This document shows positions 16,373 to 24,533 of a stretch of 64,000 nt of DNA, in pieces. The DNA comes from Flagellimonas aurea. Lineage in GTDB: Bacteria > Bacteroidota > Bacteroidia > Flavobacteriales > Flavobacteriaceae. The notes under the pieces were generated by a model that saw nothing but the letters and a program-made list of their open reading frames with translations, made no database searches and was not told the origin of the DNA. Location of the stretch: assembly GCF_017313785.1 (NCBI RefSeq), contig NZ_JAFLNL010000001.1:496001-560000 (forward strand). Reading direction: 5' to 3'. Position 1 is the first letter of the stretch. Each line of letters starts with the position of its first letter. A program made the translations under genes and the position numbers.

Positions 16373-17974
16373 ATGAAACAGAGTTTAAGCGTAGCTGTTT
16401 TTGCTGTTCTGCTATCAGCAAGCCCCTTTGTGCGTGCACAACAATCCGAAATTGCACAGAACAAGTCAAAGGATTCCGTTTTGCTCCAAGAAGAGGAAAA
16501 TGGGACCATCACGGTTTCCAACATTAAAATTGACGGTCAGCTTATGGCCCTGGAAACGCATGAGGACGGAAAATTCAAGCTACGCGACCTTGAGGAAGCT
16601 TGGCGGTATGACAGTCTCTGGCTGAAAGAACTCCACAGCAATGCCGATTTGTTCAGTGATATGTTGTTGGAGGTTCAGAATGATTCTGAATTGGAGGAGG
16701 CCTTTGAAATAGATTTGCCGACCGACACGCTAAAAGCAAGGTTGGCCCGTATGAACGAGAAAACCCCGTTCAATATTACCTACAATTCTTCTTTGGAGAG
16801 TGTCATCAAATCCTTTTTGACAAGGAGAAGGGACTTGATGCAGCGGATGATAACGGCAAGTCAGTTTTATTTTCCCCTGTTTGAACAGGAACTGGACAAC
16901 CAAAATATTCCTTTGGAAATAAAATATTTGGCCATTGTGGAATCCGCTCTCAACCCAAAAGCACGATCTAGGGTTGGCGCAAAAGGGCTGTGGCAGTTTA
17001 TGTACAGCACGGGCAAAATGTACGGACTGGACGTAAGCAGTTATGTGGACGAAAGGCACGACCCCATTATGGCCACAAAGGCCGCCAGCAAATACCTTTC
17101 AAGACTCTACGATATCTTTGGTGACTGGGACTTGGCCTTGGCAGCATACAACTCTGGTCCTGGAAACGTAAACAAGGCGATTCGACGTTCTGGAGGATAT
17201 GAGAATTATTGGAACATCCGTCCATTTCTACCACGTGAAACAGCAGGGTATCTTCCAGCCTTTTTGGCCACCATGTACATTTTTGAATATGCCGAAGAAC
17301 ATGGCCTACAATACAAAAAGGCGGATAGGCCCTATTTTGAGACGGATACCGTTCATGTTAAGAACCTGATTACTTTCGACCAGATTTCAAAATTGGTCGA
17401 TATAGGAACCGAAGAGCTGGAAATGCTCAACCCGGCGTACAAGCTCAACATCATACCTAAAGTAGAAGGAAAAAATTATGCCCTACGTTTGCCCATTGCC
17501 AAAATAGGCAAGTTTGTTTCCAATGAGGAAGAAATCTATGCTTACGCAAAAAAGGAACTGGATTCTTTGGAAAAGCCTTTACCGAACATGGTGACCGCGG
17601 AGGACCAGATACGTTATCGGGTGAAAAGCGGTGATTATTTGGGCAAGATCGCCGAACAATATGGGGTCGGTGTAAGCCAGATAAAAAGCTGGAACGGACT
17701 TCGAAGTAACAATCTTCGTGTTGGACAGCGCTTGACAATATATCCCAGAAAGCCATATATCGCACAGAAGACCTCAAAATCGAACAACTCCAACTCTGGA
17801 ACAACCGTTGCAGGAGGTTCCAAGATCCATACGGTACAATCTGGCGACTCCCTTTGGACAATCTCAAAAAAATACCCTGGGGTTTCCATAGAAAATTTAC
17901 GAGAATGGAACGGTATTAGTGGTAATAACCTAAAACCGGGCACAAAACTTAAATTGTGTGATTGTTCTTCGTAA
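16373..17974 (+). CDS. MltD-like membrane-bound lytic murein transglycosylase with two LysM domains
   Basis: A 533-residue protein with a signal peptide (MKQSLSVAVFAVLLSASPFVRA) and an SLT domain whose catalytic Glu lies in YLAIVESALN (about residue 189). The following GAKGLWQFM and 'ALAAYNSGPGNVNKAI' are typical. Two LysM peptidoglycan-binding modules are at about 413-455 (YRVKSGDYLGKIA) and 484-530 (HTVQSGDSLWTIS). It cleaves peptidoglycan glycan strands during wall remodelling. I chose the ATG at 16373; an in-frame TTG at 16364 lies inside a promoter-like ATTTTG sequence. The DUF4837 gene follows after 12 bases. Confidence 0.93.
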   Translation: MKQSLSVAVFAVLLSASPFVRAQQSEIAQNKSKDSVLLQEEENGTITVSNIKIDGQLMALETHEDGKFKLRDLEEAWRYDSLWLKELHSNADLFSDMLLEVQNDSELEEAFEIDLPTDTLKARLARMNEKTPFNITYNSSLESVIKSFLTRRRDLMQRMITASQFYFPLFEQELDNQNIPLEIKYLAIVESALNPKARSRVGAKGLWQFMYSTGKMYGLDVSSYVDERHDPIMATKAASKYLSRLYDIFGDWDLALAAYNSGPGNVNKAIRRSGGYENYWNIRPFLPRETAGYLPAFLATMYIFEYAEEHGLQYKKADRPYFETDTVHVKNLITFDQISKLVDIGTEELEMLNPAYKLNIIPKVEGKNYALRLPIAKIGKFVSNEEEIYAYAKKELDSLEKPLPNMVTAEDQIRYRVKSGDYLGKIAEQYGVGVSQIKSWNGLRSNNLRVGQRLTIYPRKPYIAQKTSKSNNSNSGTTVAGGSKIHTVQSGDSLWTISKKYPGVSIENLREWNGISGNNLKPGTKLKLCDCSS

Positions 17975-17986
17975 ATTTAACACAAG

Positions 17987-18991
17987 ATGAAAAAACTAGG
18001 AACACTATTGTTTGCCGCTAGTATGTTGGCATTGGGAGCCTGTAAGAATTCAGGCCCAAAAGAAAAATTTTTACCACCCTCAACAGGGGGCATCAATACC
18101 TTGATGGTGGTTATGGACACTGAGCTTTGGAGAGGGCCGGTGGGGGAAAAGATAAGGGACGAGTTTGCCGCCCAAATTGTGGGACTTCCCCAAATAGAGC
18201 CGAAATTTACCATAACCCAAGTACCTCCAAAGGTTTTTAAGGGAACCACCACTCACTCGAGATCATTGTTGTATGTTGAACAAGATTCTACGTCTTTGGC
18301 CCATATAAAGGACGATGCCTACGCCAAACCTCAAAAAGTTGCGGTGGTTACAGGCCCAACAGAGGAGGTTATGATCAAAAACCTTGATTCTTTGGCAGAC
18401 AGGGCCATAAAGGAATTCAGGGCCAACGAGATTGCCGAGGCGCAACGAAGGTTCGAGCGCTCTCTGAGCAAGGACAAAGCTTTGGAAGAGGAATTTGGGA
18501 TACACATGAACGTGCCATCGCTCTACAAGGTGGGCAGAAGAGAGGACAACTTTGTTTGGATGGACATACAAATCCCAAAGGGAACCATGAACATCATTGC
18601 TTATGAGATGCCTTGGGACTATTTCAGCAACGACTCCACTTTTGTGGAGGATATTGTAAGAATGCGAGATTCCATTGGTCAAAAATTTATACCAGGACCT
18701 TATGAGAACACCTACATGATCACCGAAAAAGCTTTTGCGCCCTATGTTTTCCCTGCGGAAATTGGCGGTAAAAAAGCGGCGGAGGTAAAAGGTGTTTGGG
18801 AAATTCATGGGTATCCTATGGCAGGCCCATTTTTAACCTATATCATCAATGATGAGGAGAACAATAGGAAAATGGTGATAGAGGGATTCACTTTCGCCCC
18901 TTCCGAAGAAAAAAGGGATTATATGTTCGAGCTGGAAGCCATCTTAAAGACAGTGGACTTTAAGCCATCGGATACTACCTCCACGGACTAA
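17987..18991 (+). CDS. DUF4837 family lipoprotein
   Basis: A 334-residue protein with a lipoprotein signal (LGACKNSG, Cys19). The early sequence 'GINTLMVVMDTELWRGPVGEKIRDEF' and 'FTFAPSEEKRDYMFELEAIL' near the end are typical of DUF4837, a Bacteroidota family of envelope lipoproteins with unknown function. It starts 12 bases after the MltD-like gene and ends in a strong terminator, so the two form an operon and the protein may help murein remodelling. This functional link is inference from gene order only. Confidence 0.88.
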   Translation: MKKLGTLLFAASMLALGACKNSGPKEKFLPPSTGGINTLMVVMDTELWRGPVGEKIRDEFAAQIVGLPQIEPKFTITQVPPKVFKGTTTHSRSLLYVEQDSTSLAHIKDDAYAKPQKVAVVTGPTEEVMIKNLDSLADRAIKEFRANEIAEAQRRFERSLSKDKALEEEFGIHMNVPSLYKVGRREDNFVWMDIQIPKGTMNIIAYEMPWDYFSNDSTFVEDIVRMRDSIGQKFIPGPYENTYMITEKAFAPYVFPAEIGGKKAAEVKGVWEIHGYPMAGPFLTYIINDEENNRKMVIEGFTFAPSEEKRDYMFELEAILKTVDFKPSDTTSTD

Positions 18992-19009
18992 AAAAATACT
19001 TATACAAAA

Positions 19010-19048
19010 CCAAAAGGCCCGAACAATTGTCGGGCCTTTTGGTTTTTT
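19010..19048. terminator. Strong intrinsic terminator between convergent genes
   Basis: A perfect 12-bp stem (CCAAAAGGCCCG / CGGGCCTTTTGG) with a 9-base loop is followed by six T on the plus strand. It ends the mltD-like/DUF4837 operon. On the minus strand the stem is followed by TTTT, so it may also serve the small DUF6747 gene. Confidence 0.9.
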
Positions 19049-19064
19049 AAATATGATGGACTTG

Positions 19065-19235
19065 TTAATCAAATGCAAAACCTGTGGCCATCCTATATAC
19101 AAATGCATAAAGCACTATAAAGAACATAACAAAGCTAAACCATGCGAATACTTTAAAGTATTTTTCTATGATGATGTGCCCAAGGTTTCTAAACCCCTCC
19201 AAATAGATTTCTTTAACGAGTAGTAATTTTTTCAT
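19065..19235 (-). CDS. DUF6747 family small membrane protein
   Basis: A 56-residue reading frame beginning MKKLLLVKEIYLEGFRNLGH, with one membrane helix (about residues 28-50: KVFAWFSFVMFFIVLYAFVY) and ending in ATGFAFD. The N-terminal 'LLLVKEIYLE.FRNLGH' and 'FAWFS' match my memory of DUF6747, a small single-helix family found in Flavobacteriia. Its role is unknown. It lies after the OmpA/PD40 gene on the same strand but with a 240-base gap, so it probably has its own promoter. It is short enough to be missed by length-filtered gene calling. Confidence 0.82.
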   Translation of the reverse strand: MKKLLLVKEIYLEGFRNLGHIIIEKYFKVFAWFSFVMFFIVLYAFVYRMATGFAFD

Positions 19236-19342
19236 ATGTCTGATTTAAGGATTAAATACAGGCCAAAGATTCGATATACTGGGATGGAACCGAAAACAAA
19301 AGGACAAAACGCATTAAAAACAAGGTGAAATAAGCAGCTTAG

Positions 19343-19431
19343 GACCAGTGGTCTACCAGCATATCCCTTTGATCGATAAAGTGCACGCGAACCAAGCGCT
19401 GTTGGTCGGACAGGGATATCGATAAAGTGCA
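19343..19431. repeat. Cluster of inverted and direct repeats downstream of the OmpA/PD40 gene
   Basis: Nested signals lie here: GACCAGTGGTC (19343-19353), an outer stem ATATCCCT (19361-19368) with AGGGATAT (19412-19419), and an inner stem ACCAA/TTGGT (19391-19406). There is also a direct 14-base repeat ATCGATAAAGTGCA (19372-19385 and 19418-19431). There is no T run, so it is not a simple terminator. It could be a folded 3' UTR, a small RNA or a protein-binding region. I see no gene in the rest of the 240-base gap. Confidence 0.5.
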
Positions 19432-19475
19432 ATATTCTTGAAAAAGCAGGGAGCAAACCCCTCCGGAAGTGTGAT

Positions 19476-21527
19476 TTATTCGGCTACAAGGATAAATTCC
19501 GACCTTCTGTTCAGGCGATGCTGGTCGGCGGCACACGGTGTTCCATTGGAACAATTGTTCAACAGGCGATCTTCCCCATATCCAACGGCGCTTAAGATTC
19601 TTGAAACGTCGATTCCTTGGGAAACAATATAGTCTCGAGTGGATTTGGCGCGCTTGTCCGATAAATATTTATTGTAGCTTTCCGAACCAATGGCGTCGGT
19701 ATGGGATTCAATTTTTAGGGAAAGTATTTTGTTTTCCTTGAGTACCGTTACCAGTTTGTCCAGCTCCTGAGCGTACTTTGGTGTAATCTCATAACTGTCG
19801 AATGCAAAATAAACATTGCTTGGCTCGTACACTTCTGTTATTGGTTTTTCTTTTACGCCCTTCCTTAAGAATTGGGTAACCGGAACATTTTCATTCTCTT
19901 TGGTTTTTACAGAAATGGAGTCGTCCATAAAACCATTTTTTGTGGCCACAAGGGTATAACCCGTCGATGGATTTAGGTTTTTGAAAACGTATCTACCTGT
20001 GGTGTCCGAAACGGACTTGCTCAAGAATATACCGTCTTTATCATACAAAGATATATTGGTTTCTTCCAATGGAATGCCCGAGGACTCACTGGCAACTGAA
20101 CCAACAATGGCGTTGAAGTTCGGAATGGACTTAAAGGAATAAATATCGTCATCCCCTTTGCCCCCTTTACGATTGGAAGCAAAATAACCTTGCTCGCCGG
20201 AAGCATCGATAATATACGAGAAATCGTCCCTGTTACTGTTGATGGGTTCGCCCAAGTTCACACCTACTCCAAAAGTTTCATTTGTACCATCGGATTTATA
20301 TACATCCAGCCCTCCGAAACCCATCGGCCTGTTGGAAGAAAAATAGAGCGCGTTTTCGACCGCGTAAGGAAACATTTCCTTCGCTTCGGTGTTGATGGTC
20401 TTTCCAAGGTTTTTTGGCTCGGAGAACGCCCCATTTGCATCAATATCCACCACATATATATCTGTTTCGCCAAAACCCCCGGGCCTATCCGAAACGAAAT
20501 ACATTTTTTTCCCATCCGGGCTTATAGCAGGATGGCCTGTGGAATAGTTTTCACTATTGAAGGGAAGCTCCTCTGCCTTGGTCCATTCGCCATCTTTAAA
20601 CTCGGAACGGTAAATCTTCAGGTGGTTGATTCCGTTTTCGCCCCGTTTTAGATGCTTTCCATAGTTGTTCCTTGTAAAATAGATTGTTTTTTGGTCAGGA
20701 GAGAAAGCCATTGAGGCTTCGTGATATTTGGTGTTGATCTTTCTAGAAAACTTTTTGGGTGCGGAAAGTTCACCGTCTCCACCTTTTTGTTGCGCAAGGT
20801 AAAGGTCCAAAAAAGGTTGATTGGTCCAGCGATACCGACGTGTCGTTAAAAACAAAGTGTCCTTGGCCGAAGCATAGACGATATCCGAGCCATTGTGAAA
20901 CATGGGGGAGAAATCGGAGTAGGGAGAGTTGATTTTCAAATTTTTGATCGAAACATCATAAGTTGCTTCCCAAGTGCTGGGATCAACCTTATCGAGTTCA
21001 TTTAGGGGCTCGTTTCTTTTCTGTCTTAAAATTTTGGTCAGGGTGGCGGCTCTTTGATATTTGCCCGTACCTTTTAAGGTTTCCTTGTACTTGAACAATG
21101 CATCCTCTTCCATTTCCTCTTTGTACAATTGGTGCAGCTCATGGTACCAGTGGTACGCTTTTTCCAAGTTACCTGTATAGTAATGGGAGTCTCCAGCTCT
21201 CGAGAGCAAGTGCTGGGTGTGTTTAGCTGCGGTTTTTTCCAGGACCAAATCAAAAATGCGGGCGGCCTCTGCATACCACATTAGGTCAAAGTACTCATTT
21301 CCTTTGTCGATGAGCTTTTCCGAAGTCCCTCGCTTGCGAAGATACCTGTCCAGCTTTTTGTCGTTAAGACCATCGAGGTGCTTTACAAAGTCTGTGGTTT
21401 CGGGCTCTTTTATAAGGTTCTCCTTTTCGGAGGTGGAAGAGGTTCCCCCATACTCGGAAAAGGCAAGCTCTTGGGAAAAGGTCCCAAGTGCGCACAAAAG
21501 AAAAATAAGCAAGATCAGTTTTTTCAT
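19476..21527 (-). CDS. OmpA family protein with PD40 propeller and carboxypeptidase-regulatory-like domain
   Basis: A 683-residue exported protein (signal MKKLILLIFLLCALGTFS). In order: a TPR-like helical region (about 70-160), a WD40/PD40-type propeller (about 270-465, with 'HPAISPDGKKMYFVSDRPGG'), a Cna/carboxypeptidase-regulatory-like domain (about 472-540) and a C-terminal OmpA peptidoglycan-binding domain (about 574-683, 'ESHTDAIGSESYNKYLSDKRA'). This matches the PorE/SprE-neighbour class of envelope proteins in Bacteroidota that tie outer membrane assemblies to the wall. No PorP/SprF partner is adjacent. An in-frame ATG 9 codons upstream is less likely because the signal peptide begins here. 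Confidence 0.9.
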   Translation of the reverse strand: MKKLILLIFLLCALGTFSQELAFSEYGGTSSTSEKENLIKEPETTDFVKHLDGLNDKKLDRYLRKRGTSEKLIDKGNEYFDLMWYAEAARIFDLVLEKTAAKHTQHLLSRAGDSHYYTGNLEKAYHWYHELHQLYKEEMEEDALFKYKETLKGTGKYQRAATLTKILRQKRNEPLNELDKVDPSTWEATYDVSIKNLKINSPYSDFSPMFHNGSDIVYASAKDTLFLTTRRYRWTNQPFLDLYLAQQKGGDGELSAPKKFSRKINTKYHEASMAFSPDQKTIYFTRNNYGKHLKRGENGINHLKIYRSEFKDGEWTKAEELPFNSENYSTGHPAISPDGKKMYFVSDRPGGFGETDIYVVDIDANGAFSEPKNLGKTINTEAKEMFPYAVENALYFSSNRPMGFGGLDVYKSDGTNETFGVGVNLGEPINSNRDDFSYIIDASGEQGYFASNRKGGKGDDDIYSFKSIPNFNAIVGSVASESSGIPLEETNISLYDKDGIFLSKSVSDTTGRYVFKNLNPSTGYTLVATKNGFMDDSISVKTKENENVPVTQFLRKGVKEKPITEVYEPSNVYFAFDSYEITPKYAQELDKLVTVLKENKILSLKIESHTDAIGSESYNKYLSDKRAKSTRDYIVSQGIDVSRILSAVGYGEDRLLNNCSNGTPCAADQHRLNRRSEFILVAE

Positions 21528-21749
21528 TACCACTCCATCTGCACAAACAAACATGATGTGTTCGTTTGGAGGTTAAGCATTTAGAGGCCTAACGGTTCAG
21601 TTATAGCCGCTAAAGTAGGATAAGGTAATTGGGGTGATAATTTTTTGTTGTGAAAGAGCGAAATTGTGGCGCTGAATGGTAAAAAAGTGTTGTTGCTGCT
21701 CGAATTTTTTTGTAATTCGGCACACCTCAAACCGTCAAAAAGGTCAAGT

Positions 21750-21947
21750 TTAGGATTTTGACTCTTTTGTTTCGCCTTCCAATTTATCGTCTTCTTTGGT
21801 CGCGTCCTTGAACTCTTTGATACCGCTACCAAGTCCTTTCATCAGCTCTGGAATCTTTCTGCCTCCAAAAAGCAAAACAACCACGGCCACGATCAAAACA
21901 ATCTGCCAAGGACCTAGCATACCAAGAAATATAGTTTGAGCAATCAT
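21750..21947 (-). CDS. tatA: Twin-arginine translocase TatA/TatE subunit
   Basis: A 65-residue protein with a single N-terminal membrane helix (about 10-28), followed by the invariant [21 protein letters not shown] amphipathic segment and an acidic/basic tail. TatA forms the channel-like assembly that exports folded proteins with twin-arginine signals. tatC is not adjacent in this window. It stands alone on the minus strand, 195 bases before the OmpA/PD40 gene; the intervening stretch shows no gene. Confidence 0.95.
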   Translation of the reverse strand: MIAQTIFLGMLGPWQIVLIVAVVVLLFGGRKIPELMKGLGSGIKEFKDATKEDDKLEGETKESKS

Positions 21948-22057
21948 AATATCAAAACCTTTAATTAGAAATGTAAAAGTACTAAAAAGAAGTGAAAGAG
22001 CGTGTTCGATTAACGAAAATTGGCATTTGAGAATGATTTTTAAGAACTTACCGGCCC

Positions 22058-22075
22058 AAGCTTTTTAAAAAGCTT
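22058..22075. promoter_or_regulatory. Perfect 18-bp palindrome upstream of the M23 gene
   Basis: AAGCTTTTTAAAAAGCTT is a perfect palindrome ending 24 bases before the TATCTTTG -7 element of the M23 gene. Its place at or just above the -33 zone suggests an operator, but A/T-rich palindromes arise easily and no regulator is identified. Confidence 0.4.
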
Positions 22076-22099
22076 AACATGCATATTAAAATCTAAGAC

Positions 22100-22107
22100 T
22101 ATCTTTG
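22100..22107 (+). promoter_or_regulatory. -7 promoter element for the M23 peptidase gene
   Basis: TATCTTTG, a perfect TAnnTTTG match that ends 6 bases before the ATG at 22114, again implying a very short leader. An in-frame TTG at 22105 lies inside the element and so is unlikely to be the start codon. Confidence 0.6.
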
Positions 22108-22113
22108 TTCATC

Positions 22114-22983
22114 ATGGCAAAGGACAAAAAGAAAAGAAAGGAGATCAAACGCAAGCTATTGCACAAGTATCGCTTGGTCATTCTCAATGAAAGCACTTTT
22201 GAGGAAAAGATATCTTTTAAGCTGAACAGGCTTAACGTTTTTGTTACCGGTACCATGTTCATTATTGTGCTGATCGGAGTTACGACCTTGATCATAGCTT
22301 TTACCCCATTGCGTGAATATATTCCGGGCTACTCCTCTACCAGATTAAAACGGCAGGCAACCGACCTTACTTATAAAACAGATTCTTTGGTGACCGTACT
22401 CAATTATACCAATCGGTATTTGGATAATGTAAGGAAGGTCTTGCGGGGTGACATTGAAAACAACCAAGTGAATAGGGACTCTCTGTTTGAGCAGTACAAA
22501 TTGGACCCTGCTTCCGTAGACCTTACGCCAATACGACAGGATCTATTGTTGAGGGAAGAGGTTGAGCTGGAAGATAAATACAATCTTTTTGAAAGGGATA
22601 TCGAAAACTTGGGGACATTATTCTTTTCACCTGTGAACGGAACCATATCCCAAGGGTTTGATCAAAAAACGAAACATTACGCAGTGGATTTGGTGGCACC
22701 ACGGGAAACCCCGGTCAAGTCTATTGCGGATGGCACAGTGCTTTTTGCGGAATGGACCACAGAAACGGGTTACGTAATGATCATAGAACATCAAGAAGGG
22801 ATAACCTCGGTGTATAAGCACAATGGTTCCCTGAGCAAGGCACAAGGGGATTTGGTACGGGCAGGCGAGGTAATCGCATCAATCGGAAATACGGGAGAAC
22901 TTACTACGGGGCCACATCTTCATTTTGAACTTTGGAGAAAGGGCAAACCGGTGGATCCCCAAAATTATATTGACTTCAACTAA
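22114..22983 (+). CDS. M23 family metallopeptidase (membrane-anchored LytM-type)
   Basis: A 289-residue protein with a very basic cytoplasmic start (MAKDKKKRKEIKRKLL), one membrane helix (about 36-60), a coiled-coil linker and a C-terminal M23 domain. Metal ligands are visible in HYAVDLVAP (His about 188, Asp 192) and GPHLHFELW (about 265-272). Such proteins cleave or remodel peptidoglycan cross-links, or activate amidases if inactive; here the metal motifs look intact. The GH3 gene begins right after the stop, so the pair is an operon. Confidence 0.92.
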   Translation: MAKDKKKRKEIKRKLLHKYRLVILNESTFEEKISFKLNRLNVFVTGTMFIIVLIGVTTLIIAFTPLREYIPGYSSTRLKRQATDLTYKTDSLVTVLNYTNRYLDNVRKVLRGDIENNQVNRDSLFEQYKLDPASVDLTPIRQDLLLREEVELEDKYNLFERDIENLGTLFFSPVNGTISQGFDQKTKHYAVDLVAPRETPVKSIADGTVLFAEWTTETGYVMIIEHQEGITSVYKHNGSLSKAQGDLVRAGEVIASIGNTGELTTGPHLHFELWRKGKPVDPQNYIDFN

Positions 22984-24483
22984 ATGTCCTTAAAAGCATT
23001 TGCCGCGAAAATATTTGCGAATCGGATAGCCAAGAAAACCGAAAAATGGGTGAATCAACCTGTAAAGACCCAACAAAAGGTGTTCAACCACTTGATCACC
23101 CAGGGCAAGGGCACCCTTTTTGGCAAGGACCATCAGTTCGCAACCATTACATCCCACCAAGATTTTGTTGAGCGCGTTCCCATACGTGATTATGAGGAAC
23201 TAAAGGGATATGTACAGCAAATAATTGATGGAAAAGAAGATGTGCTGTGGCCCGGAAAGCCCATCTATTTTGCAAAAACCTCGGGAACCACTTCGGGCGC
23301 CAAATATATTCCGATCACCAAACCTTCCATCAAAAACCAGGTGGAAGCTTCCAGAAATGCCATTCTCAATTACATACACGAAACGGGGAACGCCGATTTT
23401 GTGGATGGCCGGATGATATTTTTACAAGGAAGTCCTGAACTGGAAGAAAAAAATGGAATCAAGCTGGGAAGGCTTTCAGGGATTTCAGCACATTATGTGC
23501 CCAACTACCTTCAAAAAAACCGATTGCCAAGCTGGGAAACCAATTGCATCGAGGATTGGGAGACCAAGGTGGACAAAATTGTCGAGGAGACCGAAAAGGA
23601 GAATATGTCCGTAATTGCCGGCATTCCGTCATGGGTGCAGATGTACTTTGAAAAATTGAACTCCAAGACAGGGAAAAAAGTCGGGGAACTTTTCAAAGAG
23701 TTTCAATTGTTCATATATGGAGGAGTGAATTACGAGCCATATAGGGCCAAATTTGAAAACCTTATAGGAAGAAAGGTGGACAGCATTGAACTGTTCCCAG
23801 CCAGTGAAGGATTTTTTGCCTATCAAAACTCCCAAAAAGAAAAGGGGATGTTGTTGTTGCTGGACGCGGGTATTTTTTATGAGTTTGTCAAGGCCGATGA
23901 ATTTTTTGATGAGAACCCAAAACGATTGACCATTGCAGATGTGGAACTGGGCGTCGATTATGCCATGGTAATTTCTACAGATGCCGGACTTTGGGGCTAT
24001 AATCTTGGGGATACCGTTCGGTTTATTTCCAAGAACCCATATAAGATAATGGTTTCGGGGCGCATCAAGCATTTTATTTCTGCTTTTGGGGAACACGTAA
24101 TCGCTAAGGAGGTTGAAGAGGCACTACGCCTAGCCGTGGAACAGACCGATGCGTTGGTCAACGAATTTACCGTAGCTCCACAGACCAATCCCGTGGAAGG
24201 AGAACTGCCCTATCATGAATGGTTTATTGAATTTGAAAGAGAACCATCGGATATGAAAAAGTTCCAGGGCATCATGGAGAAGAGCATGAAGCGACAGAAC
24301 AGCTACTATTTTGACCTCATCGATGGGAATATTCTCCAGCCGTTGAAGATAAGCAGCATCAAACCAAATGGTTTCCAGGATTATATGAAATCCATGGGTA
24401 AACTGGGAGGGCAGAACAAGGTGCAACGCCTTGCCAACGACCGAAAAGTGGCCGATGGACTTCATCCATTTAAAATTAGTTGA
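22984..24483 (+). CDS. GH3 auxin-responsive promoter family protein (acyl-adenylate/amide-forming fold)
   Basis: A 499-residue protein of the GH3 family. The phosphate-binding loop AKTSGTTSGAKYIPIT lies at about residues 96-111. The later 'YGGVNYEPYRAKFENLIG' and 'VELFPASEGFFAYQ' correspond to nucleotide-site motifs of the family, and 'SGRIKHFISAFGEHV' marks the hinge region. Plant GH3 enzymes adenylate carboxylates and join them to amino acids; the bacterial substrates are unknown. It begins immediately after the M23 gene stop. Confidence 0.9.
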   Translation: MSLKAFAAKIFANRIAKKTEKWVNQPVKTQQKVFNHLITQGKGTLFGKDHQFATITSHQDFVERVPIRDYEELKGYVQQIIDGKEDVLWPGKPIYFAKTSGTTSGAKYIPITKPSIKNQVEASRNAILNYIHETGNADFVDGRMIFLQGSPELEEKNGIKLGRLSGISAHYVPNYLQKNRLPSWETNCIEDWETKVDKIVEETEKENMSVIAGIPSWVQMYFEKLNSKTGKKVGELFKEFQLFIYGGVNYEPYRAKFENLIGRKVDSIELFPASEGFFAYQNSQKEKGMLLLLDAGIFYEFVKADEFFDENPKRLTIADVELGVDYAMVISTDAGLWGYNLGDTVRFISKNPYKIMVSGRIKHFISAFGEHVIAKEVEEALRLAVEQTDALVNEFTVAPQTNPVEGELPYHEWFIEFEREPSDMKKFQGIMEKSMKRQNSYYFDLIDGNILQPLKISSIKPNGFQDYMKSMGKLGGQNKVQRLANDRKVADGLHPFKIS

Positions 24484-24516
24484 CTTAGAACAGCTTAACT
24501 TTCATAGGAATTCATT

Positions 24517-24524
24517 TATTTTTG
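24517..24524 (+). promoter_or_regulatory. -7 promoter element for the DUF6909 gene
   Basis: TATTTTTG, a perfect TAnnTTTG match ending 9 bases before the ATG at 24534. An in-frame TTG (24522) overlaps the element and is therefore rejected as a start. Confidence 0.55.
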
Positions 24525-24533
24525 CCAGAAGAT

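Noticed and set aside
19232..19456. 74-codon open frame downstream of the OmpA/PD40 gene
   Set aside because: It overlaps the repeat-rich gap and the DUF6747 start, shows no family features, and the region is better explained by structured repeats.
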